Numbered from the stretch's first letter, positions 5,676 to 12,356 are shown. The stretch: DNA of 12,356 nt from Desulfobacteraceae bacterium (GCA_011390035.1 JAABTE010000046.1:1-12356); one strand, 5' to 3'. Program-made: numbers and translations. Notes: generated from the sequence alone by a model not told the origin.

Positions 5676-5752
5676 TGGTCGGGGCGAGAGGATTTGAACC
5701 TCCGGCCTCCTGCTCCCAAAGCAGGCGCGCTGCCAGACTGCGCCACACCCCG
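5676..5752 (-). tRNA. tRNA-Pro (UGG)
   Basis: A complete 77-nt cloverleaf including an encoded CCA (complement at 5676-5678). The acceptor is CGGGGTG with CGCCCCG, the anticodon arm is CCTGC-TTTGGGA-GCAGG with anticodon TGG, and the T loop is GTTCAAATC-like. Anticodon UGG reads proline CCA and, by wobble, other CCN codons. It lies alone on the minus strand with its own promoter. Confidence 0.96.
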
Positions 5753-5776
5753 ATGCCGGTTTCAATGCCGGTTCCA
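5753..5776. repeat. 12-bp tandem repeat just upstream of tRNA-Pro
   Basis: ATGCCGGTTTCA (5753-5764) is followed directly by ATGCCGGTTCCA (5765-5776), 11 of 12 identical. The repeat abuts the first base of tRNA-Pro and lies between it and the predicted -10, so it forms most of the precursor leader. Confidence 0.85.
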
Positions 5777-5788
5777 ACGCACATCCGA

Positions 5789-5817
5789 CTCATAGCACGA
5801 TTCGGCCGGGGATGCAA
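5789..5817 (-). promoter_or_regulatory. Predicted promoter of tRNA-Pro
   Basis: On the minus strand, -35 TTGCAT (5817-5812), a 17-nt spacer and -10 TATGAG (5794-5789) give a reasonable sigma-70 site. The predicted start is near 5782, about 30 nt before the mature tRNA. Confidence 0.55.
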
Positions 5818-5849
5818 GCCCCGGATTGGGGCCATGGGGCCAATTTTCC

Positions 5850-5878
5850 TTGACAATATTGGCGTTCAATACTATTAT
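5850..5878 (+). promoter_or_regulatory. Predicted promoter of tRNA-Leu
   Basis: A perfect -35 TTGACA (5850-5855), a 17-nt spacer and -10 TATTAT (5873-5878, 5 of 6 to consensus) make a strong sigma-70 promoter. Transcription would start near 5885, leaving a leader of about 47 nt before the mature tRNA-Leu. Confidence 0.8.
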
Positions 5879-5931
5879 TCACGCTGCATTCTTCGGTTTT
5901 CGCTTTTTTTCAAGCACGTTGAAGCATGCCC

Positions 5932-6018
5932 GCGAGAGTGGCGGAACTGGTAGACGCACTGGACTTAGGATCCAGCTCTGGCGACAGAATGGGAGTTCAA
6001 GTCTCCCCTCTCGCACCA
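5932..6018 (+). tRNA. tRNA-Leu (UAG)
   Basis: A complete 87-nt class II tRNA with a long variable arm and encoded CCA (6016-6018). The acceptor is GCGAGAG with CTCTCGC. The anticodon arm is CTGGA-CTTAGGA-TCCAG with anticodon TAG, reading leucine CUA and other CUN codons. A strong promoter lies 54 nt upstream of the mature 5' end and a hairpin 48 nt downstream. The gene precedes tig in the same direction. Confidence 0.97.
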
Positions 6019-6065
6019 GAAATCAGCTTACCTGAAACCGAATCAGTTCAACATATATCTTCATA

Positions 6066-6113
6066 AAGTGCCTGAAGCCGCGAGTTTACACACTTCAGGC
6101 ATTTGATTTCTTT
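6066..6113 (+). terminator. Terminator-like hairpin between tRNA-Leu and tig
   Basis: A perfect 9-bp stem, TGCCTGAAG (6069-6077) with CTTCAGGCA (6093-6101), can extend by a G-T and two A-T pairs. It has a 15-nt loop and is followed by TTTGATTTCTTT. It should end the tRNA-Leu transcript. It stops only about 16 nt before the tig start codon and lies upstream of the tig ribosome binding site, so it could also attenuate tig. Confidence 0.6.
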
Positions 6114-6129
6114 GAGAAAGGGAAGCTAC

Positions 6130-7488
6130 ATGCAGGTTAATGTCGAAGATCTGAGCAGCGTCAGCAAGAGACTGGAAATCGAGGTCCCCGCCGAGGTGGT
6201 GGGCCGGGAACTCGACACCGCCTATCGGGATCTGAACAAAAAGGCGAAGGTGAAGGGTTTCCGGCCGGGCAAAACGCCCCGCAATGTGCTGGAGCGGCTG
6301 TATGGCAAGGACACCATCGGCGAGGTCACCGCCAAGCTGATTCAGGACAGCCTGACCGAGGCCGTGCGGGAAAAGGCGCTGCCCATGGTGGGTGATCCGG
6401 AGATCGAAAAGCCCCTGCCCATGGTCGCGCCCGGCTCGCCGTTCAAGTTCCAGGTCACCCTCGATGTGCGGCCCGAGCTGCCGGATATCGATTTTTCGGG
6501 GCTGGAGCTGACAAAGACCATCTATCCGATCACCGATCAGGAGATGGACATTCAGCTCAAGATGCTGCAAAAGAAGGTGGCAGAGCGCAAGCCCCTCGAG
6601 GAGGAGCGGCCCTTAAGAAAGGGCGATTACGCCGGCATCGATTACGAGGGACTCCAGAACGGCAAGCCCTTCGAGGCCGTGGGCGCCAACGAGGGGTACA
6701 CATTGAAGGTGGGCGACAAGAGCATCCTTCCGGAATTCGACGATGAGATCACCGGCATGCTGCCCGGCGAGACACGGAATTTCACCCTTGCCTTCCCCGA
6801 GGACTACCGCAACGCCCAACTGGCGGGACAGACCGTGGATTTCAAGGTGACCCTCAAAGAGATCCGAATGGAGGTCCTGCCGGAATTCAATGATGAGTTC
6901 GCAAAGAATTTCGGCCCGTTCGAGACGCTGGAAGCCTTAAAGGACGCCATCGGCGCCAACCTGAAGCAGGGCTATGACAAGCGCAGCGAGCAGGAGCTGA
7001 ACGAGCAGGTTTTTTCCGCCCTGCTGGAAAAAACCGAGTTCGAGGTCCCCGAGACCTTCGTTGTGGCCGAGCTGGGCATGCTCTTTGAGGAGACCCGGCG
7101 AAAATTCGCCTACAGCAACATGAAGATGGAAGATTTGGGCATCACGCCCGAGACCTTCGCCGAAAAATACCGCGGCGTTGCCCTCCAGCAGGCCCGCCGG
7201 CAGATGCTGCTGGCAAAGGTGATCGAGCAGGAGAGACTGCAGGTGGAGCCTTCCGCAGTTGAGCGGGAGATGGCCCGCATCGCCACATCCGCCGGCATAA
7301 GGATAGATGAGCTGCGCGGCCATTACGCGGAAAATCCGGAAAGGCGCCAGGTGCTGGAACACACCCTGCTTGAAAAGCGGGCGATGGATCTTATCATATC
7401 TCAAAGCAAGGTGACGGAAAAGCAGGCCGAGCTTGAAGAAGCGCCGGCCGGCGATTCGGCCCCGTCCACCGAGGCCGCGGAAGCCTGA
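6130..7488 (+). CDS. tig: Trigger factor (ribosome-associated chaperone, PPIase)
   Basis: A 452-residue chaperone that binds the ribosome exit tunnel and shields nascent chains. The N-terminal ribosome-binding domain carries the signature GFRPGKTPR at 43-51. The FKBP-like peptidyl-prolyl isomerase domain spans about 150-245, and the discontinuous C-terminal substrate-binding arms follow to an acidic tail. The ATG at 6130 gives the canonical start MQVNVEDLSSVSKRLEI and is preceded by AAGGGAAG. An ATG at 6103 would add nine residues and has no family support. It heads the tig-clpP-clpX-lon quality-control cluster. No convincing promoter of its own is visible. Transcription may come from the tRNA-Leu promoter through the hairpin at 6066-6113, or from an unrecognised site. 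Confidence 0.96.
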   Translation: MQVNVEDLSSVSKRLEIEVPAEVVGRELDTAYRDLNKKAKVKGFRPGKTPRNVLERLYGKDTIGEVTAKLIQDSLTEAVREKALPMVGDPEIEKPLPMVAPGSPFKFQVTLDVRPELPDIDFSGLELTKTIYPITDQEMDIQLKMLQKKVAERKPLEEERPLRKGDYAGIDYEGLQNGKPFEAVGANEGYTLKVGDKSILPEFDDEITGMLPGETRNFTLAFPEDYRNAQLAGQTVDFKVTLKEIRMEVLPEFNDEFAKNFGPFETLEALKDAIGANLKQGYDKRSEQELNEQVFSALLEKTEFEVPETFVVAELGMLFEETRRKFAYSNMKMEDLGITPETFAEKYRGVALQQARRQMLLAKVIEQERLQVEPSAVEREMARIATSAGIRIDELRGHYAENPERRQVLEHTLLEKRAMDLIISQSKVTEKQAELEEAPAGDSAPSTEAAEA

Positions 7489-7597
7489 CGGGCCCGTGCG
7501 GCGTCACGCTATCCATTCGATCCATCACCGGCCGCCGGGGCGGCAAGGCGCCCACCGCCCCCCTCCCCTGCGGCCGACAGCCTGAAAGGAGTGACCC

Positions 7598-8218
7598 GTG
7601 TTAATACCAATGGTCATTGAACAGAGCAGCCGGGGCGAGCGCGCCTACGACATCTACTCGCGCCTTCTCAAAGACCGGATTATCTTTCTGGGCACCGCCA
7701 TCAACGACGAGGTGGCCAACCTGCTCATCGCCCAACTGCTCTTCCTGGAGTCCGAGGACCCGGAAAAGGATATCAATTTTTACATTAACTCGCCCGGCGG
7801 CATTGTCACCGCGGGGCTTGCGGTATATGACACCATGCAGTACATCAAGCCGGACATCGCCACGGTCTGCATCGGCCAGGCCGCCAGCATGGCCGCCCTG
7901 CTGCTGGGCGCCGGCGCCGCCGGAAAGCGCTACGCGCTGCCCAACGCGCGGATCATGATCCACCAGCCCATGGGCGGATCCCAGGGGCAGGCGTCGGACA
8001 TCGCCATCCAGGCCAAAGAGATCCTGCGCATGCGCGATACCCTCAACCAGATCATCTCGTTTCACACGGGCAAGGACATCAAGCAGGTTCAAAAGGACAC
8101 CGACCGGGATTTTTTCATGTCTGGCGCCGAGGCCAGAAAGTATGGTATACTCGACCATGTGATCACCAGTCGAGACGATCTGGACAAGCTCGAGGAAGCC
8201 GAGGACGGAGGGAGCTAA
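7598..8218 (+). CDS. clpP: ATP-dependent Clp protease proteolytic subunit
   Basis: A 206-residue serine peptidase that forms the two-ring tetradecameric chamber of ClpXP. The catalytic triad is Ser97 (GQAASMAALL), His122 (MIHQPMGG) and Asp171 (DRDFFMS), spaced as in the mature E. coli enzyme. The N-terminus MLIPMVIEQ and the handle-helix region are complete, and there is no long propeptide. The start is a GTG, chosen because AAAGGAG lies 7 nt upstream; the ATG four codons later is too far from it. It follows tig after 109 nt containing a GC-rich hairpin (GCCGC/GCGGC near 7542-7555) and no clear terminator. clpX begins 3 nt after its stop, so the two are translated from one message. Confidence 0.97.
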   Translation: MLIPMVIEQSSRGERAYDIYSRLLKDRIIFLGTAINDEVANLLIAQLLFLESEDPEKDINFYINSPGGIVTAGLAVYDTMQYIKPDIATVCIGQAASMAALLLGAGAAGKRYALPNARIMIHQPMGGSQGQASDIAIQAKEILRMRDTLNQIISFHTGKDIKQVQKDTDRDFFMSGAEARKYGILDHVITSRDDLDKLEEAEDGGS

Positions 8219-8221
8219 ACC

Positions 8222-9466
8222 ATGAGTAAAAAAAGAAACGACAATGAAAACCTCTTTTGCTCGTTCTGCGGAAAGAACCAGAAGGAAGTCAAGAAGCTGA
8301 TAGCGGGGCCGGCCGTTTATATCTGCGACGAGTGCATCCAGCTTTGCAGCGAGATCATCGAAGAGGAGAGCGAAAAGGATGTCCGCGAGACGGAAAGCTC
8401 GCCTTTGCCCAGGGATATCAAGCGGATGCTTGACGACTACGTCATCGAGCAGGACCCGGCCAAGAAGGTGCTGGCCGTGGCCGTTTACAACCACTACAAG
8501 CGGCTCAACTCCATCGTCAAGTCCGATGACGTGGAGATTCAAAAGAGCAACATCCTTCTGATCGGGCCCACCGGCTCGGGCAAGACCCTTCTGGCCCAGA
8601 CCCTGGCCCGGTTTCTCAACGTGCCCTTCACCATCGCCGACGCCACCAGCCTGACAGAGGCCGGCTATGTGGGCGAGGACGTGGAAAACATCATCCTGGC
8701 CCTGCTGCAAAACGCCGACTACGACGTGGAGCGGGCCAAGCGCGGCATCGTTTACATCGACGAGATAGACAAGATCGCCGGAAAGTCGGACAACCCGTCC
8801 ATCACAAGGGACGTGTCCGGCGAGGGCGTGCAGCAGGCGCTTTTAAAGATCATCGAGGGCACCACCGCCTCCGTGCCCCCCAAGGGCGGCCGCAAGCACC
8901 CCCAGCAGGATTTCGTCAAGGTGGACACCTCCAACATCCTGTTCATCTGCGGCGGCACCTTCAACGGCCTGGAAAAGATCATCCAGCGCCGGATCTCCCA
9001 AAAGTCCATGGGCTTCGGCGCCAAGCTGGCCAAGGTGGAAGAGAAGAACGTGGGCGAGATCCTCAAGAATGTTCAGCCGGAAGACATGATCAAGTACGGC
9101 CTCATCCCCGAGTTTCTGGGCCGGCTGCCGGTGATGGCCACCCTCCACGAGCTGGACGAGGCGTCGCTCATCCGGATACTCAAAGAGCCCAAGAACGCGC
9201 TGATCAAGCAGTTCCAGAAGCTGTTCGAGATGGAGGGCGTGAACCTTCGCCTCACCGACGCGGCGCTTCTGGCCATCGCGAGAGAGGCGCTCAAGCGCAA
9301 GTCGGGGGCCCGGGGGCTGCGGGCCATCATGGAAAAATGCATGCTCGACATCATGTACGATATTCCCTCCACCGAGAATGTGAAGGAGTGCGTCATAGGA
9401 GAAGACGTGGTCCTGAACAACGAAGAGCCGATCCTCCTGTACGAGCCGACCAAGAAGCAGGCTTAA
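8222..9466 (+). CDS. clpX: ATP-dependent Clp protease unfoldase subunit ClpX
   Basis: A 414-residue AAA+ unfoldase that recognises substrates and threads them into ClpP. The zinc-binding domain has Cys13, Cys16, Cys35 and Cys38. Walker A is GPTGSGKT (115-122) and Walker B is VYIDEID with Asp180/Glu181. Pore loop GYVG is at 148-151, the RKH loop at 224-226, the arginine finger at Arg301 (EFLGR) and sensor 2 at Arg364 (GARGLR). The ClpP-docking loop reads MGF (263-265) where E. coli has IGF, a conservative change. A ribosome binding site (GAGGGAG) sits inside the end of clpP. Identity and completeness are firm. Confidence 0.98.
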   Translation: MSKKRNDNENLFCSFCGKNQKEVKKLIAGPAVYICDECIQLCSEIIEEESEKDVRETESSPLPRDIKRMLDDYVIEQDPAKKVLAVAVYNHYKRLNSIVKSDDVEIQKSNILLIGPTGSGKTLLAQTLARFLNVPFTIADATSLTEAGYVGEDVENIILALLQNADYDVERAKRGIVYIDEIDKIAGKSDNPSITRDVSGEGVQQALLKIIEGTTASVPPKGGRKHPQQDFVKVDTSNILFICGGTFNGLEKIIQRRISQKSMGFGAKLAKVEEKNVGEILKNVQPEDMIKYGLIPEFLGRLPVMATLHELDEASLIRILKEPKNALIKQFQKLFEMEGVNLRLTDAALLAIAREALKRKSGARGLRAIMEKCMLDIMYDIPSTENVKECVIGEDVVLNNEEPILLYEPTKKQA

Positions 9467-9508
9467 ATCGCCCGGGATAGATCGCCCGGGATAAATTGCC
9501 CGGTGGTT
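9467..9508. repeat. 14-bp tandem repeat between clpX and lon
   Basis: ATCGCCCGGGATAG (9467-9480) is followed directly by ATCGCCCGGGATAA (9481-9494, 13 of 14 identical) and a decayed third unit starting ATTGCCCGG (9495). Each unit contains the palindrome CCCGGG. The array begins at the base after the clpX stop codon. Confidence 0.88.
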
Positions 9509-9537
9509 CCCGTTTCTCCGCGAGCGCGGAACTTGAG

Positions 9538-9568
9538 CTTGACATTCATTGGCCGGACCCATTAAGAT
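9538..9568 (+). promoter_or_regulatory. Predicted lon promoter, sigma-32-like overlapping sigma-70-like
   Basis: As a heat-shock promoter: CTTGAC (9538-9543), 13 nt, then ACCCATTA (9557-9564), close to the known CTTGAA / CCCCATnT pattern. As a sigma-70 site: perfect TTGACA (9539-9544), 18 nt, TAAGAT (9563-9568). Both predict a start near 9570-9575 and a leader of about 105 nt. Heat-shock control of lon is established in E. coli; here it is inferred. Confidence 0.55.
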
Positions 9569-9581
9569 CTCAAAGGGGTGT

Positions 9582-9603
9582 CGGATCGCCGCGGCGCGAT
9601 CCG
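9582..9603 (+). other. Stable hairpin and C-rich tract in the lon leader
   Basis: CGGATCGC (9582-9589) pairs perfectly with GCGATCCG (9596-9603) around a 6-nt loop. A tract with runs of six and seven C (9605-9618) follows at once. There is no T tail, so it is not an intrinsic terminator. It lies in the predicted 5' leader; the C tract could alternatively pair with GGGG at 9575-9578. Confidence 0.5.
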
Positions 9604-9678
9604 GCCCCCCTCCCCCCCTTGCTCATTTGAGTTAAAAAACCTAAATTTTCGAACCCTCAGCGAACAACCACAGGAACT

Positions 9679-12132
9679 ATGATCAACATACCCAAGATAT
9701 TCAAGCAGGACGGAACGCCCCGAACGCGGGTCATGCTGCCCCTGTTGCCATTGAGGGACATCGTGGTCTTCCCCCACATGGTGGCCCCCCTGTTTGTGGG
9801 CCGAACCAAATCGGTCAACGCCCTGGCCGACGCCATGGGCAAGGACAAAAGCGTCTTTTTATCCACCCAGATCCGCGCCAACATCGACACCCCCCGCCCC
9901 AAGGACCTTTCCGACATCGGCACCATCGGCAGCGTGCTGCAGTTGCTGCGCCTGCCCGACGGCACGGTCAAGGCCCTGGTGGAGGGAAAGGCGCGTGGCC
10001 GCATCACAGATTTTATACAGAACGACAATTTTTTCCAGGTGGCGGTGGAGCCGATCATAGAGCAGGATGAAGCGGCCCCCGAGGTGGTGGCCCTGGCCCG
10101 CTCCATCACGGAAAACTTCCAGGAATACGCCAAGATCAACCAGAACATCTCCAAGGATCTGGTCAACAATGTTCTGGGCATCACCTCCCCGTCAAAGCTG
10201 GCCGACACGGTGGCCGCTCACTTCGCCTTTAAAATCGAAGACAAGCAGAAGCTGCTGGAGGCCATCGCCATGAAGGACAGGCTGTCCAATCTGCTGCGCC
10301 TGGTCCGCCTGGAGATTGAGGTCTTCCGGATGGACAGGAAGATCAAGGGCCGCGTGAAGGATCAGATGGAAAAGACCCAGAAGAACTACTATCTGACCGA
10401 GCAGATGCGGGCCATCAAAAAGGAGATGGGGGAAGAAGACGCCAGCGACGAGCTGAACGAGCTGGAAAAGCGCATCCGCCGCAAGAAGATGTCCAAGGAG
10501 GCCACGGGCAAGGTGCGCCAGGAGTTTAAAAAGCTCAAGCTGATGACCCCCATGTCCGCCGAGGCCACGGTGGTGCGCAACTACATCGAGTGGATCATCG
10601 GCCTGCCCTGGACGGACCGCAGCAGGATCAACAACGACATAGACGCGGCGGAAAAGATCCTCAACGAGGACCACTACGGCCTGGAAAAGCCAAAGGAGCG
10701 AATCCTGGAATACCTGGCGGTCCAGTCCCTCATCCAGAAGGTGCGCGGCCCCATCCTGTGTCTGGTGGGCCCGCCGGGCGTGGGCAAAACATCCCTTGCC
10801 AAATCGGTGGCCCGGGCCACTGGCCGAAAATTCGTGCGCCTGTCTTTGGGCGGCGTGCGGGACGAGGCGGAGATCCGGGGCCATCGCCGCACCTACATCG
10901 GCGCCCTGCCGGGCAAGATCATCCAGTCGCTCAAAAAGGTCGGCGTCAACAACCCCGTCTTCTGCCTGGACGAGGTGGACAAGATGAGCATGGATTTCCG
11001 GGGCGACCCGTCCGCCGCGCTTCTGGAGGTGCTGGACCCGGAGCAGAACTACGCCTTCAACGACCATTACATGGATCTTGATTACGATCTTTCCGACATC
11101 CTGTTCATCACCACCGCCAACACCCTGCCGGACATCCCCCTGCCCCTGCAGGACCGCATGGAGATCATCCGCCTGCCCGGCTACACCGAGCATGAGAAGC
11201 TGAGCATCGCCACCGATTTTCTGGTGGCCAAGCAGGTGAAGATGAACGGCCTGGAGGGCCTGGACGTTCCGTTTTCCAAGAACGCCCTTTATACCATTAT
11301 AAGAGAGTACACCCGGGAGGCGGGCGTTCGGAACCTGGAGCGGGAGATCGCCGCCATCTGCCGCAAGCTGGCCCGGGAGGTGCTGAAGAACCGCGAGTCC
11401 GCCGAGGCAAACGGCCTTCGGGTAACGACCAAGTCCATCGCCAAGTACCTGGGCCCGCCGCGCTATCGGCACAACCGGGCCGAGCAGGAAGACCGGGTGG
11501 GTCTTTCCACCGGCCTTGCCTGGACCCAGGTGGGCGGCGAGCTTCTGAGCATCGAGACCCTGATTCTGCCCGGCAGCGGCAAGCAGCTTCTCACCGGAAA
11601 GCTGGGCGACGTGATGAAGGAGTCCTCCCAGGCCGCCGTCAGCTATGTGCGCTCCCGCGCCCGGCAACTGCTGATCGAAATGGAATTTTATAAGGACTAC
11701 GACATCCACATCCACGTCCCCGAGGGCGCCATCCCCAAGGATGGCCCGTCCGCGGGCATCGCCATGTGCGTGTCCATCGTCTCGGCCCTCACCCAGCGGC
11801 CGGTGCGCCGGGATGTGGCCATGACCGGCGAGATCACCCTTCGCGGCCGCGTTTTGCCCATCGGCGGCCTTAAGGAAAAGATCCTGGCGGCCCACCGGGC
11901 CGGCATCCTCAAGGTGCTCATCCCGTCCGAAAACGAAAAGGACTTGAAAGACATCCCGGCCAGCATCACCAAGCAGATCGAGATAGTGCCGGTGGAGCAC
12001 ATGGACGAGGTTCTGGCCCACTCCCTGGTGATGTCCGACTGCGAGGCATCCATCTTCAAAAAGAACGACATTCCCTTCGAGATGATCCCCAAGGACGCGG
12101 GAGATCCGGAGCAGCCCGGAGCGGTGAACTGA
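9679..12132 (+). CDS. lon: ATP-dependent protease Lon
   Basis: An 817-residue hexameric AAA+ serine protease degrading misfolded and regulatory proteins in the cytoplasm. The N-terminal LON substrate-binding domain starts at MLPLLPLRDIVVFPHM (19-34), and the helical region spans about 215-345. Walker A is GPPGVGKTS (364-372) and Walker B is CLDEVDK with Asp431/Glu432. The protease domain has the Ser-Lys dyad Ser691 (KDGPSAGIAM) and Lys734 (GGLKEK, second lysine). This is LonA architecture of full length, ending in a short acidic tail. The ATG is preceded by AGGA. It sits 212 nt after clpX with its own promoter and leader, so it is probably an independently inducible unit of the quality-control cluster. 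Confidence 0.98.
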   Translation: MINIPKIFKQDGTPRTRVMLPLLPLRDIVVFPHMVAPLFVGRTKSVNALADAMGKDKSVFLSTQIRANIDTPRPKDLSDIGTIGSVLQLLRLPDGTVKALVEGKARGRITDFIQNDNFFQVAVEPIIEQDEAAPEVVALARSITENFQEYAKINQNISKDLVNNVLGITSPSKLADTVAAHFAFKIEDKQKLLEAIAMKDRLSNLLRLVRLEIEVFRMDRKIKGRVKDQMEKTQKNYYLTEQMRAIKKEMGEEDASDELNELEKRIRRKKMSKEATGKVRQEFKKLKLMTPMSAEATVVRNYIEWIIGLPWTDRSRINNDIDAAEKILNEDHYGLEKPKERILEYLAVQSLIQKVRGPILCLVGPPGVGKTSLAKSVARATGRKFVRLSLGGVRDEAEIRGHRRTYIGALPGKIIQSLKKVGVNNPVFCLDEVDKMSMDFRGDPSAALLEVLDPEQNYAFNDHYMDLDYDLSDILFITTANTLPDIPLPLQDRMEIIRLPGYTEHEKLSIATDFLVAKQVKMNGLEGLDVPFSKNALYTIIREYTREAGVRNLEREIAAICRKLAREVLKNRESAEANGLRVTTKSIAKYLGPPRYRHNRAEQEDRVGLSTGLAWTQVGGELLSIETLILPGSGKQLLTGKLGDVMKESSQAAVSYVRSRARQLLIEMEFYKDYDIHIHVPEGAIPKDGPSAGIAMCVSIVSALTQRPVRRDVAMTGEITLRGRVLPIGGLKEKILAAHRAGILKVLIPSENEKDLKDIPASITKQIEIVPVEHMDEVLAHSLVMSDCEASIFKKNDIPFEMIPKDAGDPEQPGAVN

Positions 12133-12151
12133 CCCGCCCAAAAAAAATAAT

Positions 12152-12191
12152 CGCCCCCTTCATTTTTTCGCTTGACAGTCGGGGGCGTTTT
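12152..12191 (+). terminator. lon terminator, interlaced with the tRNA promoter
   Basis: A perfect 7-bp GC stem, CGCCCCC (12152-12158) with GGGGGCG (12181-12187), has a 22-nt loop and is followed by TTTT (12188-12191). It begins 20 nt after the lon stop and is preceded by an A-rich run. The loop contains the -35 and the right stem lies in the spacer of the next promoter. Confidence 0.6.
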
Positions 12192-12200
12192 GGGTATAAA
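12172..12200 (+). promoter_or_regulatory. Promoter of the tRNA-Val operon
   Basis: A perfect -35 TTGACA (12172-12177), a 17-nt spacer and -10 TATAAA (12195-12200, 5 of 6) make a strong sigma-70 promoter. The start would be near 12207. A leader hairpin follows: CTGTCAGG (12211-12218) with CCTGATAG (12224-12231), one G-T pair, 5-nt loop. Confidence 0.85.
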
Positions 12201-12238
12201 TTGTTCTTGTCTGTCAGGGCAAACCTGATAGGGCATGA

Positions 12239-12314
12239 GGGCGGATAGCTCAGTTGGGAGAGCATCGGCCTTACAAGCCGAGGGTCACAGGTTCAAGCCC
12301 TGTTCCGCCTACCA
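12239..12314 (+). tRNA. tRNA-Val (UAC)
   Basis: A complete 76-nt cloverleaf with encoded CCA (12312-12314). The acceptor is GGGCGGA with TCCGCCT, closed by a terminal G-T pair. The anticodon arm is TCGGC-CTTACAA-GCCGA with anticodon TAC, and the T arm is ACAGG-TTCAAGC-CCTGT. It is the first gene of a tRNA operon behind lon. Confidence 0.97.
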
Positions 12315-12330
12315 GCCAGCAACCGATTAC

Positions 12331-12356
12331 GGGGGCGTAGTTCAGCTTTGGTTAGA
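12331..12356 (+). tRNA. Partial tRNA, probably tRNA-Asp
   Basis: The last 26 nt of the window read GGGGGCGTAGTTCAG and then a D loop ending GGTTAGA. This is a normal tRNA 5' part: a 7-nt acceptor strand, T8, the D stem GTTC and a D loop with GG. It lies 16 nt after tRNA-Val. The anticodon is outside the window. The GTTCAG...GGTTAGA form is typical of tRNA-Asp, which often follows tRNA-Val, but this identity is inferred. Confidence 0.75.

Noticed and set aside
5676..6018. Integration site of a mobile element at the tRNA-Pro / tRNA-Leu pair
   Set aside because: No integrase, no displaced tRNA 3' fragment and no foreign-looking genes lie within the window.
7489..7597. Terminator between tig and clpP
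   Set aside because: A short GC hairpin is present near 7542-7555 but no T run follows on the plus strand, so read-through from tig to clpP is more likely.
7601..8710. A 369-codon open frame on the minus strand opposite clpP and clpX
   Set aside because: It crosses two well-identified genes in antisense and has no ribosome binding site or family motif.
10192..12141. A 649-codon open frame on the minus strand opposite lon
   Set aside because: It is antisense to a firmly identified Lon with all catalytic residues. Long antisense frames are expected in GC-rich genes, and the translation is a low-complexity mix of Gly, His, Leu and Val with no motif.

Overview
The window looks like chromosomal DNA from a strictly anaerobic, GC-rich member of the Desulfobacterota (sulfate-reducer type, probably Desulfobacteria). 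That placement is an inference. It rests on the rubrerythrin / desulfoferrodoxin / rubredoxin-like / flavodoxin gene set under a PerR-type regulator, the GC-rich third codon positions, and the layout trigger factor - ClpP - ClpX - Lon followed by tRNA genes. No genus can be fixed from the sequence alone.

Region 1 (1-2446, minus strand) is an oxygen and peroxide defence block. Reading leftward it contains a Fur/PerR regulator with a Per-box-like palindrome at its own start site, rubrerythrin, two-iron desulfoferrodoxin (superoxide reductase), a 52-residue rubredoxin-like protein, a small flavodoxin, and the first eight codons of another gene that leaves the window. Spacing is tight and ribosome binding sites are good, so rubrerythrin to flavodoxin look like one operon. 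Superoxide would be reduced to peroxide by desulfoferrodoxin and peroxide to water by rubrerythrin. The rubredoxin-like protein and flavodoxin are plausible electron carriers.

Region 2 (2487-4667, minus strand) carries a B12-binding-type radical SAM enzyme. Its 3' end runs out of frame into the 3' half of a cold-shock-protein gene whose 5' half is missing, followed by a strong terminator. This scar is the most unusual structure in the window. The radical SAM enzyme also has a stretched cysteine motif. No obvious substrate peptide gene lies beside it.

Region 3 (4668-6113) has SfsA (plus strand), tRNA-Pro(UGG) (minus strand) and tRNA-Leu(UAG) (plus strand). Both tRNAs encode CCA and have recognisable promoters.

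Region 4 (6130-12191, plus strand) is the protein quality-control cluster: tig, clpP, clpX and lon. tig folds nascent chains, ClpXP and Lon degrade damaged or tagged proteins. clpX starts 3 nt after clpP. lon has its own leader with a promoter that reads both as a sigma-70 and as a sigma-32 (heat-shock) site.

Region 5 (12152-12356) is a tRNA operon: tRNA-Val(UAC), then the 5' end of a tRNA that is probably tRNA-Asp. Its promoter is interlaced with the lon terminator. Short tandem duplications (12-18 bp units) recur in four separate intergenic spacers, a pattern the genes do not explain. I found no CRISPR array, insertion sequence or obvious new defence system.
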